DNA of 33,702 nucleotides, taken from contig DYSC01000010.1 in assembly GCA_020726365.1 (NCBI GenBank), positions 1 through 33,702 on the forward strand. Direction: 5' to 3'. A program made the translations under genes and the position numbers. The stretch comes from Porphyromonas sp. GTDB lineage: Bacteria > Bacteroidota > Bacteroidia > Bacteroidales > Paludibacteraceae. The first letter of the stretch is position 1, and each line of letters opens with the position of its first letter. Of this stretch, positions 19,740 through 30,445 are shown in pieces. The notes below the pieces were generated by a model. The model was not told the DNA's origin, made no database searches, and saw nothing but the letters and a program-made list of their open reading frames with translations.

Positions 19740-22148
19740 ATGGATCAAAATAAACCAACCGCTCCGTTTAAGGAAGAAGAAGAATCGAGTTTCGATTTGA
19801 TGGAATGGGTAAATATATTTCTTCACCATTGGTACTTATTTGTTATTTTCGTAGTGCTGTCGTTAGGATTTGCTTATCTCAAAAACCGCACATGGAAAGC
19901 TACTGTAAAAGTGTCCGGCACAATGCTTATCGAAGAATATAAAACAACAAGTAATACACAAGCTCTTATGCAGGGTTTTGGTGTAGATGATGGTTTCAAA
20001 AACACACACAATCAGGTGATTATGCTTAGCTCGTACGATTTAATTGGTCGAGTTGTGGATAGTTTACCACAGTTGCGCGTAGATTATATAACCAAAGGCA
20101 ATTTTAAAACCCGAAGTTTGTATACATCCTCTCCTATTCTGATAAAACCCGATTATATTGCCCCTGAAGCGTTTAATCTATTTTATAAAATCAGTGTTCA
20201 TTCCAATGGTACCTATACCATTACAATTGAGGATAACAAACAATATGCTGATTTTAAATTAAATGGAAAAATAGGTGAGCCGCTTTCGAACAACTTGTTT
20301 TTTATAACTATTTACAATACAAATAGTTATTACGGTAGCAGTGAGCTGTATTTTCAGTTTCGTTCGCGCGAATCGCTTATTGGCGATTTTGCCAGCCGAT
20401 TGTCGTTCAACTATGTTAAAGAAGGCTCTTCGGTACTCGAAATATCGCTTGTCGGCGAAACCCCCGACAGGGATATTGATTATATAAACAAACATTGTGA
20501 GATATTTTTGATGCAAAATTTGGAGCGAAAAAACGATGCTGCCAACAAAACCATAAAATTTATTGACGAGCAACTTGAAACGGTCTCTAAATCACTTTCT
20601 GTTTCGCAAAACGAAATGACCGATTTTCGTCAACGCAATCAAATTATCAACGTAGAATCGCATGCAGGCGAATTGATTGGGAAATCGAATGCTTACGAAA
20701 ATCAGGAAGCTACTTTTAAACTAAAGGAAACATATTTGGATTACCTGACTAAGTATTTGAGAACCAATCTCGAGGATGGTTCAGTAGTAGCACCTTCGAG
20801 CCTTGGTTTGAACGAACCTATGTTGTTGGGGCTTATAAGTCAGATAAACGATTTGAACCTGAAGCGCAGTAGCTTGAGCGAAAAAAACATGTATTACAGT
20901 AAATATACAAGCGACATTGATAATGTGAAAATCGCAATTAATGAAGTTGTAAAAAGTATGCGTGCATCGCTCAATATCGATAAAGCCGATCTGAGAGAAA
21001 AAAACGAATTGGTTAAAAAAGAAATTGAACAACTTCCGGGAAAAGAAATTGAAATGACATCTATCCAACGAAAATACCGAATGGATGATAATTATTATAC
21101 TTTCTTTTTACAAAAAAGAGCTGAATCGGGAATTTTAAAATCGTCGAATACGCCCGACAATAATATACTCGACAAGGCACGTACCATAGCTGTTACAAAT
21201 GCCGGAACACAATCGAAAAATACCATGATTTTTCTGATTATTGGTTTGCTTATTCCGGCTGCATTTGTAGTTCTTAAAGAATTCCTGAATGGAACTATCC
21301 GCACATCTAAGGATGTGGAGAAAAATTCCGGATTCTATCTTATTGGTTCTGTGCGTCATACAAATTCATCCGACCCGTTGATAACTATCAACAACCCACG
21401 CTCGGCATTTACCGAAATGTTCCGCGTTATTCGTACCCGTGTGGAATTTGTTGTACAGCGTAAGAAAAAAATTATGCTTATGATAACCTCGGCCGAATCG
21501 GGCGATGGAAAAACCTATTTCTCTATAAACCTCGCCGGTGTATATGCCATGGCAAGTAAAAAGGTATTGCTTGTCGACTTAGATATTCGTAAACCAAGTA
21601 TTCATGGTCGCTTTAATATTAATCCCGCACAGGGAGTTACCAATTATTTAGTTGGGCAGGCTGAATTAGACGATATTATTATGCATATTCCGGAGCTCGA
21701 ATATGACTTTTTGCCGGGTGGAACTATTCCACCAAATGCCGGTGAACTTATTCGTTCCGAAAAATTAGTTGATATGTTTGTGGAACTCCGCAAACGGTAC
21801 GATTTTATTATTGTGGATACAAGCCCGATTGGCATAGTTGCGGATGCCTACGCTATTTCACATTTATCGGATATCAACTTGTTTGTGGCTCGTAGCGGCA
21901 AAACCAATAAGTCGCATTTTGCAAAAATTGCAAAACAAATCAAAGCCGACCACATTGACCCGTATTGTGTGCTTAATGATGTACTCAACGATGAAAGCCA
22001 TTATTCGAGGTATTATTCGCGCAGGTATGGTTATGGCTACGGCTATGGTTCAGGTTATGGCTATGGCTATGGCTATGGAGGTTCGCGTCGCCAAAAAGAA
22101 GCGTCGGCAAAATACTTTCAATATTATCAGGACGATAAAGATTTATAA
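19740..22148 (+). CDS. Wzc-like polysaccharide co-polymerase / BY-type tyrosine autokinase
   Basis: Wzz N-terminal domain, Walker [17 protein letters not shown], Walker A' [14 protein letters not shown], Walker [11 protein letters not shown], tyrosine-rich C-terminal tail. Confidence 0.93.
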   Translation: MDQNKPTAPFKEEEESSFDLMEWVNIFLHHWYLFVIFVVLSLGFAYLKNRTWKATVKVSGTMLIEEYKTTSNTQALMQGFGVDDGFKNTHNQVIMLSSYDLIGRVVDSLPQLRVDYITKGNFKTRSLYTSSPILIKPDYIAPEAFNLFYKISVHSNGTYTITIEDNKQYADFKLNGKIGEPLSNNLFFITIYNTNSYYGSSELYFQFRSRESLIGDFASRLSFNYVKEGSSVLEISLVGETPDRDIDYINKHCEIFLMQNLERKNDAANKTIKFIDEQLETVSKSLSVSQNEMTDFRQRNQIINVESHAGELIGKSNAYENQEATFKLKETYLDYLTKYLRTNLEDGSVVAPSSLGLNEPMLLGLISQINDLNLKRSSLSEKNMYYSKYTSDIDNVKIAINEVVKSMRASLNIDKADLREKNELVKKEIEQLPGKEIEMTSIQRKYRMDDNYYTFFLQKRAESGILKSSNTPDNNILDKARTIAVTNAGTQSKNTMIFLIIGLLIPAAFVVLKEFLNGTIRTSKDVEKNSGFYLIGSVRHTNSSDPLITINNPRSAFTEMFRVIRTRVEFVVQRKKKIMLMITSAESGDGKTYFSINLAGVYAMASKKVLLVDLDIRKPSIHGRFNINPAQGVTNYLVGQAELDDIIMHIPELEYDFLPGGTIPPNAGELIRSEKLVDMFVELRKRYDFIIVDTSPIGIVADAYAISHLSDINLFVARSGKTNKSHFAKIAKQIKADHIDPYCVLNDVLNDESHYSRYYSRRYGYGYGYGSGYGYGYGYGGSRRQKEASAKYFQYYQDDKDL
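22024..22082 (+). repeat. Imperfect hexanucleotide tandem repeat (GGYTAY)n encoding (GY)n in the BY-kinase tail
   Basis: Units GGTTAT GGCTAC GGCTAT GGTTCA GGTTAT GGCTAT GGCTAT GGCTAT GGAGGT. Confidence 0.9.
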
Positions 22149-22180
22149 TTTTTTTCAAATATAAATTAAATTTAAAAAAA

Positions 22181-23329
22181 ATGGGGAAAGTTGCACTTAT
22201 TACCGGAATTACAGGACAAGATGGGGCTTATTTAGCCGAATTGTTATTAAAAAAGGGATACACCGTTCACGGCATTAAGCGCCGCTCATCGTTGTTCAAT
22301 ACCGATCGTATCGATCACCTTTATCAGGATCCGCATGTGGATAATCGTAATTTGATTTTACACTATGGCGACATGACCGATTCGATGAACCTCACACGTA
22401 TTATTCAGGAAACTCAGCCTGACGAAATTTACAATCTGGCTGCTATGAGTCACGTAAAAGTGAGTTTCGATACACCTGAATATACTGCCAATGCCGATGG
22501 TATTGGTACCCTGCGTATTTTAGAAGCTGTTCGATTACTGAATTTAACGCAAAAAACACGTATCTATCAGGCATCTACATCCGAACTTTACGGTTTGGTA
22601 CAGGAAATTCCTCAAAAAGAAACAACGCCATTCTATCCGCGTTCGCCTTATGCTGTGGCTAAAATGTATGCCTATTGGATTACGGTAAACTACCGTGAGG
22701 CTTATAATATGCATGCGAGCAATGGTATTTTGTTTAATCACGAATCGCCTTTGCGGGGTGAAACTTTCGTAACGCGTAAAATTACCCGCGCGGCAGCCCG
22801 TATTGCTATGGGTATGCAGAAAAAAATGTTTTTGGGTAATCTTTCGTCGCAGCGTGACTGGGGACACGCCAAAGATTATGTACGTGCTATGTACCTGATT
22901 TTGCAACAAGATGAACCAAGCGATTATGTGATTGCCACTGGCATAACAACCGAAGTACGTGAGTTTGTACGCATGGCATTTGGTGAAATTGGAATTGTTG
23001 TTGTATTTAAGGGCGAAGGCGTCAACGAAAAAGGATTTATCAGCAAAATAGACGAAACTGTATTTTCACAAAATGTGGGTGAAGAGTTTGTTGACATGGT
23101 AAAAAACATTCAACACCCAATTGTAGAAGTGGATGCAGCTTATTTCCGCCCGACAGAAGTGGAGTTGCTGATTGGTGATGCTACCAAATCGCGCACCAAA
23201 CTTAGCTGGACACCCGAATACGATTTACCTGCATTGGTAAAAGACATGATGCAATCGGATGTAAAATTAATGAAAAAAGAAACATATCTGAAAGAAGGCG
23301 GTTTCCGTATTTTAAATTACTTTGAATAA
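22181..23329 (+). CDS. gmd: GDP-mannose 4,6-dehydratase
   Basis: [59 protein letters not shown]. Confidence 0.97.
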   Translation: MGKVALITGITGQDGAYLAELLLKKGYTVHGIKRRSSLFNTDRIDHLYQDPHVDNRNLILHYGDMTDSMNLTRIIQETQPDEIYNLAAMSHVKVSFDTPEYTANADGIGTLRILEAVRLLNLTQKTRIYQASTSELYGLVQEIPQKETTPFYPRSPYAVAKMYAYWITVNYREAYNMHASNGILFNHESPLRGETFVTRKITRAAARIAMGMQKKMFLGNLSSQRDWGHAKDYVRAMYLILQQDEPSDYVIATGITTEVREFVRMAFGEIGIVVVFKGEGVNEKGFISKIDETVFSQNVGEEFVDMVKNIQHPIVEVDAAYFRPTEVELLIGDATKSRTKLSWTPEYDLPALVKDMMQSDVKLMKKETYLKEGGFRILNYFE

Positions 23330-23342
23330 ATTCAGTATATTT

Positions 23343-24395
23343 ATGGATAAAAACGCAAAAATATACATTGCAGGACACAATGGAATGGTAGGTTCGGCTA
23401 TCAAACGTAATTTAGAAGCAAAGGGATATCTGAACATTATCGTGCGGAGTAAAAATGAACTTGATTTGTTAGATGGTATGGCGGTAGCGATTTTTTTTGC
23501 TGCCGAAAAGCCAGAATATGTGGTACTTGCTGCCGCAAAAGTAGGTGGTATTATTGCCAACAATACCTACAGAGCGCAGTTTATTTACGAAAATTTGATG
23601 ATACAAAATCATGTTATTCATCAAAGTTATGTAAATGGCGTAAAAAAATTGTTGTTTCTCGGTTCATCCTGTATTTATCCGCGCAATGCCGCTCAACCCA
23701 TGCGCGAAGATGCCCTTCTGACTGGTATTCTTGAATTGACAAACGAGCCTTATGCTATAGCCAAAATTGCAGGTATAAAAATGTGCGAAGCCTATCATGC
23801 ACAGTATGGTTGTAATTTTATTTCGATAATGCCAACCAATTTGTATGGTCAGAATGATAATTACGATTTAGAAAAATCGCATGTACTTCCGGCATTAATA
23901 CGTAAAATGTTGCTTGGTAAATGCCTCATGAATAATGACATTGATGGACTCCGTGCCGACATGGACAAGCGTCCCATCGAGGGTGTAAATGGCTCGTACA
24001 GCATTGATGTAATAATGGATGTATTAAAAAAATATGGTATAACAAAAATAAATGATAAAGTTACAATTACACTTTGGGGTACCGGATCACCCATGCGCGA
24101 ATTTTTGCACGTAGACGATATGGCCGACTCGAGTGTGTTTTTGTTGCTGCATTACGATGCACCCGACGAATTACCATCGCATGTTAATGCCGGTTGTGGT
24201 GAAGATTTATCTATCAAAGACCTTTCGGAAATTGTACGTAAAACGGTTGACTATCAGGGAGAAATTGTTTGGGATACAACAAAACCCGATGGCACTCCAC
24301 GAAAATTGCTTGATGTAAGCAAACTTAACGGACTTGGTTGGAAGCCTTCGGTTACAATTGAAGAAGGAATTCGGAGAGTTGTAGCAAGTTACTAA
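23343..24395 (+). CDS. fcl: GDP-L-fucose synthase
   Basis: IYIAGHNGMVGSAIKRNLEAKGY, LGSSCIYPRNAAQPMREDALLTG, PMREFLHVDDMADSSVFLL. ATG at 23343 preferred over the TTG at 23322. Confidence 0.96.
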   Translation: MDKNAKIYIAGHNGMVGSAIKRNLEAKGYLNIIVRSKNELDLLDGMAVAIFFAAEKPEYVVLAAAKVGGIIANNTYRAQFIYENLMIQNHVIHQSYVNGVKKLLFLGSSCIYPRNAAQPMREDALLTGILELTNEPYAIAKIAGIKMCEAYHAQYGCNFISIMPTNLYGQNDNYDLEKSHVLPALIRKMLLGKCLMNNDIDGLRADMDKRPIEGVNGSYSIDVIMDVLKKYGITKINDKVTITLWGTGSPMREFLHVDDMADSSVFLLLHYDAPDELPSHVNAGCGEDLSIKDLSEIVRKTVDYQGEIVWDTTKPDGTPRKLLDVSKLNGLGWKPSVTIEEGIRRVVASY

Positions 24396-24421
24396 AAGCA
24401 AGCATATTACAAAATAAAATT

Positions 24422-24460
24422 AACGCTGGAGATACATTAAAAAGTATTTTCAGCGTTTTT
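24422..24460. terminator. Intrinsic terminator between convergent fcl and lipoprotein gene
   Basis: AACGCTGGAGATAC / GTATTTTCAGCGTT 14-bp stem (two G-U pairs on the + strand) followed by a T tract. Confidence 0.8.
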
Positions 24461-24861
24461 TATTTTCGGGAATATACTGCTTCGAAAAACACATCCCGTT
24501 CGCCATCGTATATTGTATAATTCAACTTTATTTGGGTATATGGTGTACAAATTCCGCTAAATGAACGTAAAATATGACCCGAAGTAGGCTGCTGTAAAAG
24601 CTCAATACTCGTTCCATCTATCCTCACCACAATCATTTGATTATCACCCGTATCGAAAAAGTTTCGAACAATATATTGTGTAGTATCTATCGAATTTCGG
24701 TCGACAATAACCATGTACGGCTGAATATAACCATTTACCGAACTTGTTTCCTCACACTTCCAACTCCCCGAATAAAAAGTATAAAACGTTGGCTCATTGC
24801 TGTTTGTACAAGCAATAAGCAATATTGAAAGTATAAAAACTAAACTCAAATTTTTCAGCAT
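24460..24861 (-). CDS. Small putative lipoprotein, unknown function
   Basis: 133 aa, lipobox LLIAC; 30 bp downstream of the TonB receptor gene on the same strand. Confidence 0.7.
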   Translation of the reverse strand: MLKNLSLVFILSILLIACTNSNEPTFYTFYSGSWKCEETSSVNGYIQPYMVIVDRNSIDTTQYIVRNFFDTGDNQMIVVRIDGTSIELLQQPTSGHILRSFSGICTPYTQIKLNYTIYDGERDVFFEAVYSRK

Positions 24862-24891
24862 AACCTTTTAACTTTATGAACCTTACAAACT

Positions 24892-27003
24892 TTACAAACC
24901 AAGAATTGCTTTGAAAAACACATTTCGACCTGCTTCGTAATAATCCAAACCACGCGTACCAAACAAATGATTTTTGTATGCTTTATCCAATAAATTTTCG
25001 ACTCCGCCTACAATTTTTAAAGTAGTGCCTTTAATTTGGATATCAACCGATTGAATATCGAAATTAAAAATAACATGACCCTGTGTTTTCACTTCAGTTT
25101 CGGCAGCTTCGTTTTGCGTTACAGCCCATTGCGCAGCTATGCCGGCGTTGAAGTATTTTGGCAAACGGTAATTTAGTTGCGCTAAACCATGTATGGGTGG
25201 AATTTGAGTCAGAAATTTGAGAGTTTTTCTGTCCTGAGCTCTTACATACGAAGCATTTGTGTAAAATACAAACTGCTTGCTAATTAGCCAATTTAACTCC
25301 ATTTCGGCTCCGGTAAATAATGCCTTATTTATATTGTTTGAGATTAAAGCAATAAAAGGAGTTCCGTTTATAGGCGTATAAGTTCCGGTAGTTTCAGCAA
25401 TTAAATCAAAAATATAATTAGCAAAAACATCCGCTTTAATACTCAGATTGCGACCAGAGAAAATATAACTTAAGTTTGAAAAACCGCCTTTTTCGGGATT
25501 TAAATCGGGGTTTCCAATTTTTGGTGTGCCCCCAACATCAACGTATTTGTAACGTTCCTCGATAGTGGCAACACGATAAGCCGTTGCGAGCATCAGCGTT
25601 AGCTTGTTTCGTTTGGCAAGTGTGTATTCAAAATCGACATGAGCCGAATACGAAAAATCGGGTTTTTCGGATGGTAAAATTCGAGCAACTCTGCCTGTAT
25701 TATCTTCTGTACGCACGCCATTATCTATTTTGTAGCGAAATAATTCTTTGAATAATGTATCGTTTGAGGTTTGAAAATAATCCAACCGAACACCAAAATT
25801 AACAGTAAAGTATTTGGGGTCAATTACTTTTTTATACAAAGCAAAAGCACCTACATTCAGCACTTTAGCCATTGGCGAAGGCTGCTCACCATAAACAGTA
25901 GTATCGGCAGCGGCTTGTAGAATATTGATTCGCATGGTTTCCGATTTACGCAACCAACTATCTACACCCACAGTCATAGTGTTGTAGTCGTTGAAATACA
26001 AATTGGCAGTAGCTTTAACGCCCGAAGTAGAATTTAAACTTGAAGGTAAAATATAACGAGTGGAAGTTGAAGCCGGTTTAAAGGTATTTTCCACATCCCG
26101 ACTGATATTTTGCGTATAACCCTTAATACTCAACTTTGTAAGCATATCCGAAATATCTGAAAATATATATTCGCCATTTAACTGTCGACGTTTTATACTT
26201 AGATATCTTACTGTTGCATATACATTAGGTATTGGCAGTTTAAAAGCATCATTACCCGGAATACCAATATCCCAACCGTAAAATTCGTTGTAGCCAACTA
26301 CCAATTCCTGATTGTCGCCGTAGCGCATTCCACCTTTCAGCGACCACGAAGCATCGTTAAATTGACTATTGAGCAATTCGCCTTTAGCAGTCATAGTATT
26401 TCCGGCTTTCCGATAACTTCCGGTTGCGCTAATATACCAATTATTGTTTGAAAAATTGATTTTTGCAGCATTTGCTATAAGATTATTAACCGTACAAAAA
26501 CCGGTTTGAATATTTCCTTTTACCGATAAATTTTCTGAAAATGCCGGACGTTCTGAAACAAAATTCACAACGCCACCCATTGTACCCGAACCGAAAAGCA
26601 CTGAACCTGCACCTTTTATCACTTCAATTTTTGCCAACTGATCCAACGAAACCGTTGATAAAACTCCTGCAACATCGGTTGCCGATTGAAGTCGGTCGCC
26701 ATCTACCAATAGCATTAAGCGTTGCTCGCCCATTCCGCGTACATTTACCGAAGTTCCCCAGCTGCCATCGCGCGACAATGCAATTCCGGTTTGAGTTTGT
26801 AGCGCATCGGCAGGCGTTCTGAAGTTTTGTTTTTCAAATTCTGATTTGTCAACTGCTATGTATGGAAGCCCTATTTTGTTCGAAGCGATACTATAAACCG
26901 TAACTTCTTTTATTTCTTTTTGATGAATACTGTCAGTTTGTGTTGTAACTGAGTCGTTTGGAAGTGAAAAAAGTACAGAGAGTAAAATGGTTATAAAAGT
27001 CAT
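24892..27003 (-). CDS. TonB-dependent outer membrane receptor
   Basis: Signal peptide, plug domain (TPADALQTQTGIALSRDGSWGTSVNVRGMGEQRLMLLVDGDR, IEVIKGAGSVLFGSGTMGGVVN), C-terminal barrel. Confidence 0.93.
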   Translation of the reverse strand: MTFITILLSVLFSLPNDSVTTQTDSIHQKEIKEVTVYSIASNKIGLPYIAVDKSEFEKQNFRTPADALQTQTGIALSRDGSWGTSVNVRGMGEQRLMLLVDGDRLQSATDVAGVLSTVSLDQLAKIEVIKGAGSVLFGSGTMGGVVNFVSERPAFSENLSVKGNIQTGFCTVNNLIANAAKINFSNNNWYISATGSYRKAGNTMTAKGELLNSQFNDASWSLKGGMRYGDNQELVVGYNEFYGWDIGIPGNDAFKLPIPNVYATVRYLSIKRRQLNGEYIFSDISDMLTKLSIKGYTQNISRDVENTFKPASTSTRYILPSSLNSTSGVKATANLYFNDYNTMTVGVDSWLRKSETMRINILQAAADTTVYGEQPSPMAKVLNVGAFALYKKVIDPKYFTVNFGVRLDYFQTSNDTLFKELFRYKIDNGVRTEDNTGRVARILPSEKPDFSYSAHVDFEYTLAKRNKLTLMLATAYRVATIEERYKYVDVGGTPKIGNPDLNPEKGGFSNLSYIFSGRNLSIKADVFANYIFDLIAETTGTYTPINGTPFIALISNNINKALFTGAEMELNWLISKQFVFYTNASYVRAQDRKTLKFLTQIPPIHGLAQLNYRLPKYFNAGIAAQWAVTQNEAAETEVKTQGHVIFNFDIQSVDIQIKGTTLKIVGGVENLLDKAYKNHLFGTRGLDYYEAGRNVFFKAILGL

Positions 27004-27040
27004 GTTTTTAATATGAAAAATGAAGAATGAAAATCAACTG

Positions 27041-29269
27041 TCAGCTTTTCTTTGTTGCTTGATATAAATTGTAATAATTTGATTTTAACGCAATTAATTC
27101 GTTGTGCGTGCCATGTTCAATAATTTCACCTTTGTCGAATAAATAAATTTCGTCAGCCCATTGCACCGAAGTGAGCCGATGACTAATGATAATAGCCGTT
27201 TTGTTTTCGGCCATTTTGCGAAGCGAGTTCATTATTCGCGTTTCAGAATAAACGTCCAACGCACTCGAAGGTTCATCCATAATCAACAATTCGGCATTTC
27301 TATAAAAAGCACGCGCAACAGCTAATTTTTGCCACTGCCCCATGCTTAACTCTTCGCCACCATAAAAAATATTCCCTAAAATGGTATGATAACCGTTTGG
27401 TAAATTATCCAACACTTCGTGAATGCCGGCAGCTTTAGCGGCTTCGGTAATTTTTTCCAAATCGGGCTTTTCGTCAATATTGCCTAATGCAATGTTTTGC
27501 AGCGCACTTACATTATACAATGCAAAATCCTGAAAAACTGCGGCCATATTTTTCGAAATTGCCTGCTGACCAAGTGTTTCGGTGTTCTTATCGTCGTAAA
27601 AAATTTGTCCGGCAGTAGGCATGTAAAAACCACAAAGCAATTTTATAAAAGTCGATTTGCCGGAACCGTTTGCACCCACAATGGCTATCGATTTTCCAGC
27701 TGGAATGGTGATGTTCACATTTTTCAACGCCTCTCGTTTACTTGTTTCGTAACTAAAACTTACATTTTCAACCCGAATGGACTCTTTTAACTCCATTTTA
27801 GATTTAGAATGAATATTACGATTTTTAATTTCGAAAAACTTACGTACATCTTCCAAATAGCTGGTATCTTCGAGTAGTTGTGTACCCGATTTAAACAGCT
27901 CACTCAGCACACTATATCCTCGCTGAAAAGCAAAGAAAAACAGCACAACAGCACCTATCGTTATTTCGCCCTGAATTTTGAGATACGACACATACGCCAA
28001 CGAAGCAAAAATTAGCAAAACCGTAAAAAGATGTGATGCAATATTCCAACTCACTTCCGATTTGCGCAATACTATTCGTTCTCCAAAAAGTCGCTTTTGC
28101 AGGTTTTTGAAACGAATAGAAAAAAATGAACTAAAATGAAAAAGTTTTATTTCTTTTGCAAAGGGAAAGCCGGTCAAAATTCGGTTGTAATAATACATTT
28201 CGCGCTCAGCCGGACTTTGAGCATCTTTTAATTTGTGAAAACGACGAGCAAATTTTACACGAATCAACACTCCCGGAATAACTGCAACTATAAGCATTAC
28301 AACCAAATACCATTTTATTGTCAGAAATAATCCGGCTAAAAACACAGCCGAAGACATGGATTTCAACAGCGTTAAAAGCTCGTTTACAAATTTCACGGGG
28401 CGATAAGTGGCTTCCTGAACGGCACGATGAATTTTATCTAATTCCGTTGAATTTTCGAGATGCGATAATTGCAGCGACAGATGTTTGTGCTGTACATTGG
28501 CATACATGCGTTTGGCTATGGACTGAGTGAGTTTTTCACCAAAAAAACCACGCAATTCGGTAGTTACTCCATTGGACAAAAACACCAAAGCCGTTAAAAT
28601 GAGTAAGCCGTAAAAACTAAATACCTGATTAGTAGACTCATTAGTAGTTTGCGTCAGATAATCAATCAACCATTTTATACAGATGATTAATACAAATGGC
28701 AAAACTCCCTGCAAAAAGGCAATAATTGCATTCTGAAAGATTTCTTTTTCTGACCCTGTAGCAGCTAAATTGTAATTGGTACGAAAATTTACAAACTTGC
28801 TTTTTACTCTCCAAATACGATTTGAGACTTGCAATAATTTATTGTTTAACAACGTTATAGCATTGGGAAACAACAGTGTAAACTTTGTCCGAATAAATTG
28901 AGAAAATGAATTTACGCTTTTGATTTTTCCGTTTATAGTTGCCGAAATAACTTTACCAACCAATTCCTTTTCGTTAAAAAGCGAGTCGTAATGGCGGTTG
29001 TTATCTCCTTTAGCAAGAAAGTACAGATGTCCGTTTTCGTTCTTTGTTTTTAAATAACGGTGAGCTATAAATTTGCTGTTGTGTTTGAAAACTAAAATAT
29101 CACCACGTTTCACTTTATCGGGCGTACACTTTTCGACATGAGCCGTATCGCCGTTTTTTAATGTAGGGAACATGCTATATCCCTGCATCTTAATTTCGAG
29201 CGTCAATGCATCATCGAGCAATGCTTCCACAAAATCGTGAAGTTGCGTGTTGTTATCTTTGTTATTCAT
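27041..29269 (-). CDS. ABC exporter (TM + ATPase) with an N-terminal S26/S24-type signal-peptidase-like domain
   Basis: N-terminal QGYSMFPTLKNGD…KRGDILVFKHNSKFIAHRYLKTKNENGHLYFLAKGDNN; C-terminal Walker A GANGSGKST, signature LSMGQWQKLAVARAF, Walker B LLIMDEPSSALD. Confidence 0.92.
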   Translation of the reverse strand: MNNKDNNTQLHDFVEALLDDALTLEIKMQGYSMFPTLKNGDTAHVEKCTPDKVKRGDILVFKHNSKFIAHRYLKTKNENGHLYFLAKGDNNRHYDSLFNEKELVGKVISATINGKIKSVNSFSQFIRTKFTLLFPNAITLLNNKLLQVSNRIWRVKSKFVNFRTNYNLAATGSEKEIFQNAIIAFLQGVLPFVLIICIKWLIDYLTQTTNESTNQVFSFYGLLILTALVFLSNGVTTELRGFFGEKLTQSIAKRMYANVQHKHLSLQLSHLENSTELDKIHRAVQEATYRPVKFVNELLTLLKSMSSAVFLAGLFLTIKWYLVVMLIVAVIPGVLIRVKFARRFHKLKDAQSPAEREMYYYNRILTGFPFAKEIKLFHFSSFFSIRFKNLQKRLFGERIVLRKSEVSWNIASHLFTVLLIFASLAYVSYLKIQGEITIGAVVLFFFAFQRGYSVLSELFKSGTQLLEDTSYLEDVRKFFEIKNRNIHSKSKMELKESIRVENVSFSYETSKREALKNVNITIPAGKSIAIVGANGSGKSTFIKLLCGFYMPTAGQIFYDDKNTETLGQQAISKNMAAVFQDFALYNVSALQNIALGNIDEKPDLEKITEAAKAAGIHEVLDNLPNGYHTILGNIFYGGEELSMGQWQKLAVARAFYRNAELLIMDEPSSALDVYSETRIMNSLRKMAENKTAIIISHRLTSVQWADEIYLFDKGEIIEHGTHNELIALKSNYYNLYQATKKS

Positions 29270-30116
29270 TTTCAGTGATGTAGGTCACTACACTTTCGTC
29301 GGGTACAAAACCGAGTTCGTAAATCGGTGTTGCCGAACATAAGTCTGAGAAGAACTCTAATCGTTTGTTGATAAACGACTTATCAAAATTATTTTGTATG
29401 CAAAATGCTATTACTTTCGAAACGGCTAATGCTCCACTTAGTTTTTTTGCTTTATTTTCGGGGTAATGACTAATCAGATAAATGGCACTTAATGGCGCTT
29501 TTTTCGACTTATCAACATAATACATTGGTGTATTATAAACAAAAAACTGACCATTCGTTTTGCGAATTACCAAGCGGTCGTCGTTAATTATTTGCGAACC
29601 TGCATTTGCCCAAATCATCGACATAGTACTTTTCCCTGCACCCGAAAAGCCACTAAACATACGTCCTTTTTTGCCATCGAAAGCACAAGAAGCATGCATC
29701 AAAACAGCATCCGTAAGCAGCGTAAGGTAATGCATAATGATGGGACCCATTGGATATTTAAGCGCCATTGCATTGCGACTGTGAATTTTCCAATAGTTGA
29801 ACGCAGCATTCAGATAAGCAATTTGTTGAATTTCATCTTTCGTTTGCTGGTCGAATAACACAAAGCAATAACCCTCCGAGGTTTCGTAAATGGAATAAAA
29901 TCGCTGTTCTTCATTTTTAGCCTCAAACAAAAGTTTCAATGCATCGAAATCAACTTCGGGCAAACCCTGAAAACATTCCACTTCTATGTCGGCTTTTTCG
30001 GTTTTTTCAACCAAAAACGGCACATAACCGGCTTCTAATTCAATTGCATTTTTCGAAAAAACATGAAGAATAATTTCAGCAATTGAAATATTAAATTCAA
30101 ATCCAAACTGATTCAT
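29262..30116 (-). CDS. HprK-like (HPr kinase/phosphorylase-related) P-loop kinase
   Basis: FSGFSGAGKSTMSMIWANAG P-loop and INDDRLVIRK; 284 aa; overlaps the next gene by 8 bp. Confidence 0.83.
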   Translation of the reverse strand: MNQFGFEFNISIAEIILHVFSKNAIELEAGYVPFLVEKTEKADIEVECFQGLPEVDFDALKLLFEAKNEEQRFYSIYETSEGYCFVLFDQQTKDEIQQIAYLNAAFNYWKIHSRNAMALKYPMGPIIMHYLTLLTDAVLMHASCAFDGKKGRMFSGFSGAGKSTMSMIWANAGSQIINDDRLVIRKTNGQFFVYNTPMYYVDKSKKAPLSAIYLISHYPENKAKKLSGALAVSKVIAFCIQNNFDKSFINKRLEFFSDLCSATPIYELGFVPDESVVTYITENE

Positions 30117-30119
30117 TGC

Positions 30120-30404
30120 TTAGTTGTTGTATTTTTCTAGCATATCCATTTGCGACAAAAAAGTTTCAACATCACGTTGAGCCGTTTGTTCGTCGATATC
30201 GAATTCAGCTGTCATTAGAGCCGAAATTTGTGCAGTAGTTTTATCTTCCGATACGTTTTCCCAAATAAACTTGCCCGTTTCATTTAATGTGAAAAGCTCA
30301 TTCATTTGAGCTACATTACCACTTAAAGGCACTATAACTAATTCTTCGGCTACCTGACGAGCAACAAACTTTGACTTAATGCGGCTGAGTGTTTGAATAT
30401 CCAT
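30120..30404 (-). CDS. PqqD-like / RRE-type peptide chaperone
   Basis: 94 aa with PqqD pattern (LFTLNETGKFIWENVSEDKTTAQISALMTAEFDIDEQTAQRDVETFLSQMDML). Confidence 0.85.
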   Translation of the reverse strand: MDIQTLSRIKSKFVARQVAEELVIVPLSGNVAQMNELFTLNETGKFIWENVSEDKTTAQISALMTAEFDIDEQTAQRDVETFLSQMDMLEKYNN

Positions 30405-30445
30405 ACTATTAACTGATGTGTTTTTTTATTTTAGAACTTTGTGTA

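Noticed and set aside
21838-22164. 108-aa plus-strand ORF with [18 protein letters not shown], overlapping the end of the Wzc-like gene
   Set aside because: Alternate-frame reading of the GGCTAT hexanucleotide repeat.
26541-26822. 93-aa plus-strand ORF within the TonB receptor
   Set aside because: Antisense to the conserved plug domain; no ribosome-binding or homology evidence.
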